A stretch of DNA of 64,000 nt from Winogradskyella arenosi. GTDB lineage: Bacteria > Bacteroidota > Bacteroidia > Flavobacteriales > Flavobacteriaceae. The stretch spans positions 124,001-188,000 of the forward strand of contig NZ_QPJO01000004.1 in NCBI RefSeq assembly GCF_003337305.1. Direction: 5' to 3'. Shown piece by piece: positions 26,800 through 35,580 of this stretch. The notes under the pieces were generated by a model. It was not told where the DNA came from, searched no databases, and saw nothing but the letters and a program-made list of their open reading frames with translations. The translations under genes were made by a program, and so were the position numbers. Position 1 is the first letter of the stretch. Each line of letters starts with the position of its first letter.

Positions 26800-28030
26800 T
26801 ATTAAACACTTTTTATACGATTTTTTAGTAGCAGAAGGATTACCTGAAAATGTTGCTATATACTTAAACATGCTAGGATTACTCTTGGCATTGCTCCTTA
26901 TTGCCTTTATCGTCGATTTTATTACGAAACGTTTTTTATGGCGGTTCTCAGCTGGAATTGCAAAACGTACAAAGACGGATTTTGATAATATTTTAGTAGC
27001 CAACAAACTCCCTAGAAATGTAGCGCATATTATTCCTTTACTGATATTAATAGAGTTTGTTCCTCAGGTTTTTACGGATTTTGAAATTACACAGAACATC
27101 ATAGAAATTACCTTAAAGGTAATTACTATTGTTTTAACCCTTCAAATTATAAGAAGTCTTTTAAGTTCTATTAAAGATTACCTTAAAACCTTACCCCGAT
27201 TTAAAGACAAACCGATTGATAGCTACGTGCAAGTCTTTATGATTTTTGCATGGTTACTCGGTTTCTTTTCCATTATAGCGATTGTTACTGGGGTTTCCTT
27301 TATAGAGTTTGCTACCACTTTAGGAGCCGCATCTGCCGTGATCATTTTAATTTTTAAAGACACCATTCTAGGCTTTGTAGCTAGTATTCAGGTTTCTATT
27401 AATGATATGGTGCGTATTGGAGATTGGATTACGTTTGAAAAGTATGGCGCCGATGGTGAAGTCACCGAAATTAATTTAGCCACGGTAAAAGTGCAGAATT
27501 GGGACAAAACAATTACCACCATTCCTACCTATGCTTTAATATCGGATTCGTTTAAAAACTGGCGAGGTATGTTGTCTTCTGGGGGTAGGCGTATTAAACG
27601 CTCGGTGATTATTAAAACTTCAACCATTAAATTTTTAACGGATGAAGACATTCAGCGTTTAAAGAAAATACAATTGGTGTCTGATTATTTAGATAACAGA
27701 TCTCATGAAATTTCATCTTTTAATGAAAGTCATCAGATTGATAAGTCCGTCTTAATTAACGGCAGAAATCTCACTAATTTTGGGTTGTTCAGAAAATATC
27801 TTCAAACTTATATTGATAATCATTCTGCCATTAATAAAGATATGACTTTAATGGTGCGTCAATTAGAACCAACAGCACAAGGGATTCCTATGGAAATTTA
27901 TGCCTTTAGTAAAGATCAGCGTTGGGTAAATTACGAATACATTATAGGTGATATTTTTGATCACGTTTTGGCTTCCGTAACTTATTTTGATTTAGAGATC
28001 TATGAATTGTCTTTAAATCAAAAGGCTTAA
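26792..28030 (+). CDS. Mechanosensitive ion channel, MscS family (YbdG-like)
   Basis: A 412-residue inner-membrane channel. The start is GTG, eight bases inside the DUF3817 gene. Hydrophobic segments lie at about 27-45, 68-85, 100-120, 145-165 and 170-195, the last being the pore helix (LGAASAVIILIFKDTILGFVASIQ), followed by the beta domain (MVRIGDWITFEKYGADGEV). The size and long C-terminus resemble YbdG-type miniconductance channels that protect against osmotic downshock. The stop codon overlaps the convergent thioesterase gene's stop within a TTAA. Confidence 0.92.
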   Translation: MLNIKHFLYDFLVAEGLPENVAIYLNMLGLLLALLLIAFIVDFITKRFLWRFSAGIAKRTKTDFDNILVANKLPRNVAHIIPLLILIEFVPQVFTDFEITQNIIEITLKVITIVLTLQIIRSLLSSIKDYLKTLPRFKDKPIDSYVQVFMIFAWLLGFFSIIAIVTGVSFIEFATTLGAASAVIILIFKDTILGFVASIQVSINDMVRIGDWITFEKYGADGEVTEINLATVKVQNWDKTITTIPTYALISDSFKNWRGMLSSGGRRIKRSVIIKTSTIKFLTDEDIQRLKKIQLVSDYLDNRSHEISSFNESHQIDKSVLINGRNLTNFGLFRKYLQTYIDNHSAINKDMTLMVRQLEPTAQGIPMEIYAFSKDQRWVNYEYIIGDIFDHVLASVTYFDLEIYELSLNQKA

Positions 28031-28437
28031 TCCTCTTTTAAACGGTCCTTTACAAACTCCACCTCTGTTTTACCATGTGGGGTCGGTTTTCCGTCTGGTC
28101 CTAAATTTACCATGACAATATTGTCAATCGTTAAAATTGTTTCGCGTGTCATTTTATTTCTCGCTTCACATTTTAAGGTTAATGACGATTTACCAAACTT
28201 AGTTACTAAAATCCCAATTTCTACGATATCTCCCTGACGGGCAGACGCCATAAAATTGATTTCGGACATGTATTTTGTTACTACTTTAGAATTCTCTAAT
28301 TGAATAACGGTATAAAGTGCAACTTCTTCATCTATCCAAGCTAAAAGTTGCCCTCCAAATAAACTTCCATTTGGATTTAAATCTTCTGGTTTTACCCATT
28401 TTCTTGTATGAAATCTCATATGTCTATTGTTTGTCAT
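28027..28437 (-). CDS. Acyl-CoA thioesterase, hotdog fold (YciA/BACH-like)
   Basis: A 136-residue single hotdog-domain thioesterase (NPNGSLFGGQLLAWIDEEVAL carries the substrate-binding helix and a general-acid-type Asp). It hydrolyses acyl-CoA esters in the cytoplasm. The ATG at 28437 is chosen: a -7 box at 28458-28465 lies too close to an upstream in-frame start at 28455. The tail overlaps the convergent channel gene by 4 bases. Confidence 0.88.
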   Translation of the reverse strand: MTNNRHMRFHTRKWVKPEDLNPNGSLFGGQLLAWIDEEVALYTVIQLENSKVVTKYMSEINFMASARQGDIVEIGILVTKFGKSSLTLKCEARNKMTRETILTIDNIVMVNLGPDGKPTPHGKTEVEFVKDRLKED

Positions 28438-28457
28438 TACTATTTTTATTTTCAATT

Positions 28458-28465
28458 CAAAGATA
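28458..28465 (-). promoter_or_regulatory. -7 promoter box for the thioesterase gene
   Basis: On the minus strand TATCTTTG, an exact TAnnTTTG match. Transcription would begin at about 28452, downstream of the longer start at 28455 and so favouring the ATG at 28437. Confidence 0.55.
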
Positions 28466-28622
28466 AAACTTAATAGAGGTTTAGCCCACTAGAATTGGAT
28501 ATGATTATTAAATACTAGAATTGCCTTTGTTAATAACCACGTTAACAAGATAATGTTAAAGCGCTTCATTGCGAGAGCTTAATCCTTAATTTTAATTCAA
28601 ATTAACCCATAAACTCTTAATT

Positions 28623-29039
28623 ATGATTTCTAGAACAGACCACTTGCTTGCTTTAAGACCTCAGATTCGTTCCGCTAAAATCTATGATAATATGGGTTCG
28701 GATGAGCGCTTTCAGAATACCACCATGCGACCCGTGATTAAATTACAACACCCCCTTTTAATTGCCGTGTTTAAAAACTACATCCGCAAACATAAAAATG
28801 TCTTTTACGACCTTAGCTTAGAAAAGCAATTAGGCTATATCGATAATGCGATTCATAAAGACACCAAATTCAGAAATTCGGTAAAAGGTATGCTTATAGG
28901 TCAATTTACGGTAGAAGAATATGAGATTTACATTCAGAATTCTTCAGCCTTAAATAAACGCATGATGACCATTGTTAAAGAACGCCTTATCGATAGCGTT
29001 CAGGTTTTAGCAGAACCGGATATTCTAAAAGCCGTATAA
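28623..29039 (+). CDS. Conserved hypothetical protein, about 138 residues
   Basis: A 138-residue soluble protein, basic, mostly helical, with no signal peptide. The block FQNTTMRPVIKLQHPLLIAVFKNYI and the later SLEKQLGYIDNAIHKDTKFRNSVKGMLIGQFTVEEY look like a well-conserved flavobacterial family. I recall database entries of similar sequences labelled as glyoxalase, but I see no metal-binding glyoxalase pattern here and do not support that name. Monocistronic, with an inverted repeat (TTGTTAA/TTAACAA, 28527-28548) about 75 bases upstream and a terminator after it. Confidence 0.75.
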   Translation: MISRTDHLLALRPQIRSAKIYDNMGSDERFQNTTMRPVIKLQHPLLIAVFKNYIRKHKNVFYDLSLEKQLGYIDNAIHKDTKFRNSVKGMLIGQFTVEEYEIYIQNSSALNKRMMTIVKERLIDSVQVLAEPDILKAV

Positions 29040-29051
29040 GCTTATAAACGC

Positions 29052-29092
29052 AAAAAACCTTACAGTACCAATTGGTGTTGTAAGGTTTTTTT
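29052..29092 (+). terminator. Terminator of the 138-residue protein gene
   Basis: Arms AAAAAACCTTACA (29052-29064) and TGTAAGGTTTTTT (29079-29091), 12 bases after the stop at 29039. The flanking A- and T-runs may let it serve both directions. Confidence 0.8.
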
Positions 29093-29141
29093 AATTTTTA
29101 TAATTCAGGTGGAGCTGTTTACATCATCCATTTTAAAAAGA

Positions 29142-29819
29142 TTATAATAGCGATTCTCCATTTAAGTCGGTGGTTAATACATCGCTCATAAAATCAAAAA
29201 ACGGACGTACAGCTATAAAAGCCTCATTGACTTCGTTAATAAATTGATCTGACAAGACCTCTTTATCGGTAAAAGATTTAACGAAGACAAATTGCTTACG
29301 TCTAATGAGATCAATAGCCGGATGGGATTTATCAAAACCTTTGGGTGCTGTTTTTAAGCTATCTCCTGTTAAATTACCCCAAATTTCTTTAAATGGTTTT
29401 GCTTCTATAAGGGCTCTAATCTCGCTATCATCCATTTCAAACTCCTTACGGATACGCAGTAAGTCTTCTTTATTGGGATCCCAAAAACCTACCGCAATAA
29501 ACGATTGATTTCTGGGTTGAATCTGGACGTAATAGCCACCTCGTAATTCGGGTTTATGACGTGCAAAAGATCCTCCAAAATGCGTTTTATAAGGCAATTT
29601 ATTTTTTGAAAAACGAACATCTCTATAAATCCGGAAAACCTTAATTTTTTCAATCAGATCATGGGTACTCATCAATTCACCCAAATGCTGAAACACCGCT
29701 TTCATTTGTGTTTCAATAGCTTTAAATTCTAGCTTATGCTCATTAAACCAATCGCGATTGTTATTTTTTTCAAGCTTTTCTAAAAACGAAAAGACCTCTT
29801 GGGGTATGCTAGGGCTCAT
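29142..29819 (-). CDS. DUF2461 domain protein
   Basis: A 225-residue cytoplasmic protein matching DUF2461 end to end: NNNRDWFNEHKLEF near residue 19, VFRIYRDVRFSKNKLPYKTHFGGSF near 60-85 and GGYYVQIQP near 95. The family is widespread, single-domain and of unproven function. It is the downstream neighbour of the acidic lipoprotein gene, separated by that gene's terminator. Confidence 0.92.
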   Translation of the reverse strand: MSPSIPQEVFSFLEKLEKNNNRDWFNEHKLEFKAIETQMKAVFQHLGELMSTHDLIEKIKVFRIYRDVRFSKNKLPYKTHFGGSFARHKPELRGGYYVQIQPRNQSFIAVGFWDPNKEDLLRIRKEFEMDDSEIRALIEAKPFKEIWGNLTGDSLKTAPKGFDKSHPAIDLIRRKQFVFVKSFTDKEVLSDQFINEVNEAFIAVRPFFDFMSDVLTTDLNGESLL

Positions 29820-29844
29820 AAATTCTAAATTTTGATAAAAATAT

Positions 29845-29872
29845 AAAAAGCCATCTTAACGATGGCTTTTAT
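29845..29872 (-). terminator. Terminator of the small acidic lipoprotein gene
   Basis: Arms AAAAGCCATC (29846-29855) and GATGGCTTTT (29861-29870), 36 bases after the stop at 29906. Confidence 0.7.
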
Positions 29873-29905
29873 CTTTACTATGTTTTATATTAAGAACTAT
29901 AAATA

Positions 29906-30103
29906 TTACTCTACAGCGTCTTCAGCATCATCAGCTGCATCCTCCATAGCTTCTCCAGTATCCTCTGCAGCATCTTCAATAGCATCTCCTGTATCATCAA
30001 CAGCTTCTTCTATTTGATCTCCGGTAGATTTTTCTTCTCTACAACTAGTGGTTAAAAGACTTAAACTAAAAAGGGCTATAAATAAATAACTAAATTTTTT
30101 CAT
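29906..30103 (-). CDS. Small acidic repeat lipoprotein
   Basis: A 65-residue protein. Residues 1-20 form a lipoprotein signal with lipobox LTTSC (C21 lipidated). The 44-residue mature part is almost entirely Asp, Glu, Ala, Gly and Thr in a repeated pattern (DDTGDAIEDAAEDTGEAMEDAADD), giving a very negative, probably helical or disordered tail. Such short acidic lipoproteins are common in flavobacteria; no function is known. A -7-like box GATATTTG lies at 30134-30141, and a terminator follows, so it is probably an abundant single-gene transcript. Confidence 0.85.
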   Translation of the reverse strand: MKKFSYLFIALFSLSLLTTSCREEKSTGDQIEEAVDDTGDAIEDAAEDTGEAMEDAADDAEDAVE

Positions 30104-30210
30104 CTTGATTGTTTTTATTGGTTAATGTTAATACAAATATCGTTAAGACGGTGCGATAGAATTTGCTCTTATAACAAGAGTTTTAACTCTATTCAATAAA
30201 CCATATTCGT

Positions 30211-31113
30211 TTATTGCTTATCACCTGAATCTACAGACTTTGAATCTTTAATATCTAATTTGTTGTTGAATTCTAAGGTTCGGATTGGGAATGGAATGTT
30301 AATACCAGCAGCATCGTAAGCCTTTTTGATTTCAATAATCGCTTTGGTTTTAGCCCTTAATTTTTCTAACATACTTTCGGCATCAATCCAGAAACGGCAA
30401 AGGTAATTAATAGAGCTATCGCCGAATTCCGTGTAGTAGAACTCTACATCTTCAGGTGATTTAACCTGATCAAAAGTTTTTGCTATCGTCTCTTGAGTAA
30501 TACGTTGTACTTCCTCTAAATCGGACTCATAGCCCACCCCACACTCTAAGAATATTCTCATTTTTGTGGTTAAAGAGTAATTTTTCAACGGATTTTCTAA
30601 AATGGTTTTATTCGGAATGATCACAATATTATTATCAGCTTCCTTTAAAGTAAAGTCTTTTAGGTTAATATCCATCACCTCTCCAGAATACCCTGTGGTT
30701 TCTACCCAATTCCCGATTTGAATCTTTTTTCTAAAAGACAACACCAAACCAGCAAAGGTATTGGCTATCGTTCCTTGCAAGGCTAAACCAATGGCCAAAC
30801 CAACAACTCCAGCACCTGCTAATAAAGACGTAAGGGCTTTCCCTAAATTTAAAACACCTAAAGCTATAAAAAGTCCGAGAGCTACAACCAATACTGCAAT
30901 CACCCGTGATAAGGCATTTTTAATAGAATCTTGTTCAATACGATTTTCCACCAATTTCCGAACTAGTCGACTGACGTATTTCGCTCCAAAATAAGAGCAA
31001 ATCATTACTAAAATGGCAAGAATGAAATTGGGTATATTTTCAATAATAGCATTAAACCAACCTCCAAGTTTATCTATTAAATTTCCTAAAGCGGTATTAA
31101 ATTGATCTTTCAT
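30211..31113 (-). CDS. Small-conductance mechanosensitive channel, MscS family
   Basis: A 300-residue MscS-type channel close to the E. coli MscS length. Three transmembrane segments (about 25-45, 62-85, 92-120), with the third giving the glycine/alanine-rich pore helix (LLAGAGVVGLAIGLALQGTIANTFAGLVL), then the beta domain (IQIGNWVETTGYSGEV) and a C-terminal cage domain ending in a charged tail. It opens under membrane tension to release solutes. This is the second MscS homologue within 4 kb, distinct from the longer one at 26792. Confidence 0.94.
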   Translation of the reverse strand: MKDQFNTALGNLIDKLGGWFNAIIENIPNFILAILVMICSYFGAKYVSRLVRKLVENRIEQDSIKNALSRVIAVLVVALGLFIALGVLNLGKALTSLLAGAGVVGLAIGLALQGTIANTFAGLVLSFRKKIQIGNWVETTGYSGEVMDINLKDFTLKEADNNIVIIPNKTILENPLKNYSLTTKMRIFLECGVGYESDLEEVQRITQETIAKTFDQVKSPEDVEFYYTEFGDSSINYLCRFWIDAESMLEKLRAKTKAIIEIKKAYDAAGINIPFPIRTLEFNNKLDIKDSKSVDSGDKQ

Positions 31114-31408
31114 GCATCTAAATTTTTATTTACAAAATTGCTACCCAATCCCCAATAAACTTGGCTCTTTTGCACTAAATTTTAATCCTAAAGCGGTATT
31201 TATGATTACGAAAACTTCATTATTTAAGGTTGAAATTAAAAATTATATAATTTGATGCTGATTTTATTCCAAATTCTATCAATTCTCGCTTTTTCTTGAG
31301 GTTTTTGTAAGAAATCAACTATAAATTGTTAATTGTTCTTAAATTAACTTGTGGGTTTTTATTTTTTTTGTTATTATGCACCACTTTTTAAAAACAGACA
31401 TTAAATTT

Positions 31409-31630
31409 ATGGGTAGACCAGCAACAAGACCAACCGCACTAAAAGACGGTTTCTATATTGAAATTAGAAACAAGGGCTCAAAATCAGGTGTAAAACTTTA
31501 CAGTGGCACCAAATTACAAATGCACCGTGCTATTAAAATGTACGAGCGCTCTAAAGAAGTAATTATTTTAGGTGAATCTGTAAATGGAAAATTTGTAGAT
31601 AAAGAACCAAAATTACATGTTGCAGAGTAA
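31409..31630 (+). CDS. Conserved small basic protein, about 73 residues
   Basis: A 73-residue basic, soluble protein starting MGRPATRPTALKDGFYIEI. The ATG at 31409 is chosen over in-frame GTG and ATG codons at 31349 and 31376 because the extra N-terminus is hydrophobic and unlike the rest. The body alternates strands and a helix (IEIRNKGSKSGVKLYSG, then QMHRAIKMYERSKEVIILGE). It looks like a conserved flavobacterial protein; the GRP start and basic charge suggest nucleic-acid binding, but that is a guess. A strong terminator follows. Confidence 0.7.
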   Translation: MGRPATRPTALKDGFYIEIRNKGSKSGVKLYSGTKLQMHRAIKMYERSKEVIILGESVNGKFVDKEPKLHVAE

Positions 31631-31723
31631 TTTTCTTTCTAAACATTAGAAATTTAAGATAGAAAATAAGTACAGTGATTTATTTTTGAATGTATAAGAT
31701 AAATCCTAAAGTGTATTTAAAAT

Positions 31724-31757
31724 AAAAAGGTATGAGCTAATTAGCTCATACCTTTTT
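31724..31757. terminator. Perfect 34-base palindromic bidirectional terminator
   Basis: Seventeen-base arms (31724-31740 and 31741-31757; AAAAAGGTATGAGCTAA and its complement) with no spacer. It lies between the plus-strand 73-residue gene and the minus-strand TruA-like gene and should terminate both, including the his operon read-through. Confidence 0.85.
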
Positions 31758-31759
31758 AT

Positions 31760-32545
31760 TTATTCGAAATTTACAGCATGTAAAATTAAACCCGATGCTG
31801 GGGCGATATAATCCATAACCTCGGTACTCTCTGCTTTCAGACTTGCTTCAATATAATCTAAGGTTAAATCTCCGCGACCTAGTTTTATTAAACAACCAAA
31901 CATCAATCGAATCTGATTTCGCATAAACCCTTTCCCTACAACTTTTAAAACATAGGATTTTTCAGGGAAGAAATTAGCCGTGTAAATAGTATTATCAACC
32001 AACTCACATGTATTGATGGTTCTTACATACTCCCCTTTATCCGTAGCACGGTAACAATAAGTTTTAAAATTGTGAGTGCCTTCAAATAATTTAGCACCGC
32101 GTTTCATTAAGTCTACATCTAAAGGTTCTAGGATGGTGGTTAAAATCGGAGCGCAAAAAGGATGATTCTTCTGCCCTTCTGAAAACACATAATGGTATTC
32201 CTTTAGTTTTGAATCTTGAATAACATTAAATTTTTTATCGACTTCTTTAATCGACAAGGCTCTAATATCTTGGGGTAAATTATGATTAAAGAGGGCCAAA
32301 AATTCATCAAAATCCTGAAGCGGTTCATTATATATAAACAACTCTAATGCGGCTTCATTTGCAGACACCATAGCATCTGTACGACCCGCGCCCAAAGTTT
32401 TAAACCGAGTTTCAGGTAGAATATATTTTAACGTACGATCAATCATTAGATGTACCGTTTTCACATCGGGTTGTTTTTGCCAACCGTGAAAACGATAGCC
32501 TAAATATTGAATTTTTATGAGGTAATAAAAGCGTTTATCAAACAT
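31760..32545 (-). CDS. TruA-like tRNA pseudouridine synthase at end of his operon
   Basis: A 261-residue pseudouridine synthase of the TruA superfamily: IQYLGYRFHGWQKQP (start motif), GAGRTDAMVSA (catalytic Asp in GRTD; the usual AGVHA is AMVSA), LKEYHYVF and GFMRNQIRLMFGCLIKLG. TruA isomerises U38-40 of tRNA anticodon arms. The divergence at GRTDAGVHA means a related but specialised enzyme is possible. It starts 43 bases after hisIE with no terminator between and ends at a strong terminator, so it is probably the last gene of the his operon. Confidence 0.82.
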   Translation of the reverse strand: MFDKRFYYLIKIQYLGYRFHGWQKQPDVKTVHLMIDRTLKYILPETRFKTLGAGRTDAMVSANEAALELFIYNEPLQDFDEFLALFNHNLPQDIRALSIKEVDKKFNVIQDSKLKEYHYVFSEGQKNHPFCAPILTTILEPLDVDLMKRGAKLFEGTHNFKTYCYRATDKGEYVRTINTCELVDNTIYTANFFPEKSYVLKVVGKGFMRNQIRLMFGCLIKLGRGDLTLDYIEASLKAESTEVMDYIAPASGLILHAVNFE

Positions 32546-32588
32546 GCCAACAAGAACGCCAAATTATTAATATTTCCAAAAGCAATCC

Positions 32589-33191
32589 TTACTTTTTATC
32601 GCGAGAACGTAGTACCGATACCACATCGTCTAACTTAAATCCTTTTGCTTGTAATAACATAAGGTAGTGAAAAAGTAAGTCGGCACTTTCCTCTAAAAAC
32701 AATTCATCATTATCATCTTTAGCTTCAATAACCACTTCAACAGCCTCTTCTCCAACTTTTTGAGCTACTTTATTAATGCCTTTTGCAAATAAAGAAGCGA
32801 CATAAGATTTTTCGGAATCCGCTGCTTTAATGCGCGACTCAATTGTGGCTTCTAAATTAGAAAGAAATCCATAAGTACTTGTATTGGTTTCATCCCAACA
32901 GGTATCAGTTCCTTTATGGCAGGTTGGCCCCTGGGGATTAACCTTGATTAAAAGCGAATCCTTATCGCAATCTAATTTTATAGACACTAACTTTAAAACA
33001 TTACCACTTTCTTCTCCTTTGGTCCAGAGGCGTTGTTTGCTTCGACTATAAAAGGTCACTAATTTGGTGTCTTGGGTTTTTTGCAGCGCTTCAGCATTCA
33101 TATACCCCTGCATTAACACTTGCTGAGTCGTATTATCCTGAATAATCGCCGGTACTAATCCGTCTTCGTTTTTATTGAAATCTACATTCAT
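32589..33191 (-). CDS. hisIE: Bifunctional HisI/HisE (PR-AMP cyclohydrolase / PR-ATP pyrophosphohydrolase)
   Basis: A 200-residue fusion for steps 2 and 3 of histidine synthesis. The N-terminal HisI domain (about 1-105) has SRSKQRLWTKGEESGN and the metal motifs CDKDSLL and CHKGTDTCW; the C-terminal HisE domain (about 110-200) has KVGEEAVEVVIEAK and the acidic helix ELFLEESADLLFHYLMLL. It is the penultimate gene of the transcription unit, 66 bases after hisF. Confidence 0.97.
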   Translation of the reverse strand: MNVDFNKNEDGLVPAIIQDNTTQQVLMQGYMNAEALQKTQDTKLVTFYSRSKQRLWTKGEESGNVLKLVSIKLDCDKDSLLIKVNPQGPTCHKGTDTCWDETNTSTYGFLSNLEATIESRIKAADSEKSYVASLFAKGINKVAQKVGEEAVEVVIEAKDDNDELFLEESADLLFHYLMLLQAKGFKLDDVVSVLRSRDKK

Positions 33192-33257
33192 AATTTTATG
33201 TTCTTATTGTAAGGCTAAGCATCTGTTGTTAGCCACAATTTAATTTTTAGTATGTGT

Positions 33258-34013
33258 TTAAAGTCTCACCTCAATATTCTCAGTCCTTAAGGCTTCCTTA
33301 AGCTCAGCAATAGGGATTTCTCCAAAATGAAATACACTGGCTGCCAAGGCTGCATCGGCTTTTCCTTCTTTAAAAACCGCTACAAAATGTTCTATACTTC
33401 CTGCACCACCCGAGGCAATAATAGGAATATTAACTAGGCTTGATAATTTAGCCAGTGCCTTATTGGCAAATCCGGCTTTGGTACCATCATGGTTCATGGA
33501 GGTGAACAAAATTTCACCAGCACCACGCTGCTCCACTTCTTTGGCCCATTCAAATAAATTTAAATCTGTAGGGATTGTTCCGCCTGCTAAATGCACCAAC
33601 CACTCCCCTTCAACTTCTTTTGCATCAATGGCCACAACGACACACTGACTTCCAAATTTATCTGAAAGCTCGCTGATTAGATCAGGACGTTTAACGGCTG
33701 AAGAATTAATAGACACTTTATCGGCGCCACAGTGCAGTAAATCATCAACATCTTCCACAGAAGAAATCCCACCTCCAACGGTAAAAGGAATATTGACTTG
33801 TTCTGCAACTTTTAAAACCATATCGTGCATGGTTTTTCTATTTTCTAAAGTCGCCGCGATATCTAAAAACACCAATTCATCAGCCCCTAAGTCTGCATAT
33901 TGCTTGGCTAAAACCACAGGGTCTCCCGCATCTCTAAGATCTACAAAATTGACCCCTTTTACGGTTCTTCCGTTTTTAATATCTAAACAAGGGACTATAC
34001 GTTTCGTTAACAT
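33258..34013 (-). CDS. hisF: Imidazole glycerol phosphate synthase cyclase subunit
   Basis: A 251-residue (beta/alpha)8 barrel that, with HisH, converts PRFAR plus ammonia to imidazole glycerol phosphate and AICAR. The general-acid Asp D11 lies in [10 protein letters not shown], with the second catalytic Asp in [13 protein letters not shown] near residue 130, and phosphate loops FTVGGGI and IIASGGAG. Length and motifs are canonical. It follows hisA by 146 bases, the longest spacer in the operon. Confidence 0.98.
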   Translation of the reverse strand: MLTKRIVPCLDIKNGRTVKGVNFVDLRDAGDPVVLAKQYADLGADELVFLDIAATLENRKTMHDMVLKVAEQVNIPFTVGGGISSVEDVDDLLHCGADKVSINSSAVKRPDLISELSDKFGSQCVVVAIDAKEVEGEWLVHLAGGTIPTDLNLFEWAKEVEQRGAGEILFTSMNHDGTKAGFANKALAKLSSLVNIPIIASGGAGSIEHFVAVFKEGKADAALAASVFHFGEIPIAELKEALRTENIEVRL

Positions 34014-34159
34014 TTGTTCTTTTTATTTGATCTACCAAGGCAGACATCTTTTTAGGTTATCGCTTAACATTTAAGCGTTTATCAACTTATTCTTATAAAA
34101 CTTACTGATTTCATTGAGATTATTCCATGGTGTTTAAATGAATTACCCCTTTTTGACGT

Positions 34160-34876
34160 TTATAAAAAAGCCTCTAATTCTTTAAGACTTATTCTATTCT
34201 CATAAATGGCTTTTCCTATAATAACGCCATCACAACCTAAGTCTAAAAGCTTTGGCAACTCATCAAACTGAGAAATTCCACCTGAAGCAATTAACTTTAC
34301 ACCCTCAGCATCTTCTAAAATTCTTTTATACAGCTCAAAAGAAGGGCCTTCTAACATGCCATCTTTAGAAATATCGGTACAAATAACGTTGGTAATACCT
34401 TTAGACTGATAGTCTTTTATAAAAGGAATCACCTCTAAATCACTTTCTTCTTGCCAACCACTAATTGCTATTTTTTCGTTATTACAATCGGCCCCAAGAA
34501 TAATTTTATCGGATCCGAATTTTGAAATCCAACCTTCAAATACTTCAGGATTCTTAACTGCAATACTTCCTCCTGTAATTTGATGCGCCCCTGACTCAAA
34601 AGCAATCTTTAAATCGTCATCAGACTTTAATCCGCCACCAAAATCAATTTTCAAATTAGTTTTCGTCGCTATAGTTTCAAGCACCTTATAATTTACAATA
34701 TGTTGTGCTTTTGCCCCATCGAGGTCTACAACATGTAAATATTGAATTCCGGCATCTTCAAAAGCCTTAGCCACTTCTAAAGGGTTTTCATTATATATTT
34801 TTTTTGTGTCATAATCGCCTTTGGTAAGACGTACACATTTTCCTTCAATTATATCGATAGCTGGAATGATTCTCAT
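34160..34876 (-). CDS. hisA: ProFAR isomerase
   Basis: A 238-residue (beta/alpha)8 barrel catalysing the ProFAR to PRFAR Amadori rearrangement. D8 ([13 protein letters not shown]) and the second catalytic region ([14 protein letters not shown]) are in place, with phosphate loops DFGGGLKSD and IASGGIS. Standard length. It sits between hisH and hisF, as in many Bacteroidota operons. Confidence 0.97.
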   Translation of the reverse strand: MRIIPAIDIIEGKCVRLTKGDYDTKKIYNENPLEVAKAFEDAGIQYLHVVDLDGAKAQHIVNYKVLETIATKTNLKIDFGGGLKSDDDLKIAFESGAHQITGGSIAVKNPEVFEGWISKFGSDKIILGADCNNEKIAISGWQEESDLEVIPFIKDYQSKGITNVICTDISKDGMLEGPSFELYKRILEDAEGVKLIASGGISQFDELPKLLDLGCDGVIIGKAIYENRISLKELEAFL

Positions 34877-34955
34877 AATATTTATCCTCTATTTGGATCG
34901 CTTTTTAAATTAAATTTTTCTTCACCCATAACAAGTGTTTAACCGACTTAAATCC

Positions 34956-35537
34956 TTAAAGTTCTATAAAGTTTTTTAGCAATTGCGCACCGGCTTTACT
35001 GCTTTTCTCAGGGTGAAATTGTACACCATAAAAATTATCATTTTCTAGGGCAGAAGCATATTCCAACTCATAATCAGAGGTCGCTATCGCTTCAGCACAA
35101 GGTTCAGCATAGTAACTATGTACTAGGTACATGTATTCTTTTTCCTTGATGTCTTTAAACAGACCTGATTTTAAATTTGAAATGATATTCCATCCCATCT
35201 GTGGAACTTTTACTTTATTTGAGAAACGTTTTACACTCACATCAAAAATCCCAAGCCCTTTAGTGTCCCCTTCTTCGCTATGCTGACACATTAATTGCAT
35301 CCCTAAGCATATGCCTAGTACGGGCTGCTTTAACGTAGGGATTAAACGATCTAAACCACTTTGTTTTAATTTTTCCATAGCGGAACTCGCTTCTCCAACC
35401 CCTGGAAAAATTACTTTATCTGATGCTATAATTTCTTCAGGACATTCTGTTAAGACGGCATTATATCCCAAACGCTGAAAAGCAAACTGAATACTTTTAA
35501 TATTTCCCGCTCCGTAATTGACAATTGATAATTTCAT
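34956..35537 (-). CDS. hisH: Imidazole glycerol phosphate synthase glutaminase subunit
   Basis: A 193-residue class I glutamine amidotransferase that feeds ammonia to HisF. The triad is visible: C77 in LGICLGMQ, and H175 with E177 in VQFHPEKSS. It starts 43 bases after the hisB stop. Confidence 0.97.
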   Translation of the reverse strand: MKLSIVNYGAGNIKSIQFAFQRLGYNAVLTECPEEIIASDKVIFPGVGEASSAMEKLKQSGLDRLIPTLKQPVLGICLGMQLMCQHSEEGDTKGLGIFDVSVKRFSNKVKVPQMGWNIISNLKSGLFKDIKEKEYMYLVHSYYAEPCAEAIATSDYELEYASALENDNFYGVQFHPEKSSKAGAQLLKNFIEL

Positions 35538-35580
35538 TTTTTATAACCTCTATTTTTGGTTTGGCGTCTTACTTAAAATG

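Noticed and set aside
28438..28455. Longer thioesterase start at 28455
   Set aside because: A -7 box at 28458-28465 would begin transcription inside this region, so the ATG at 28437 fits better.
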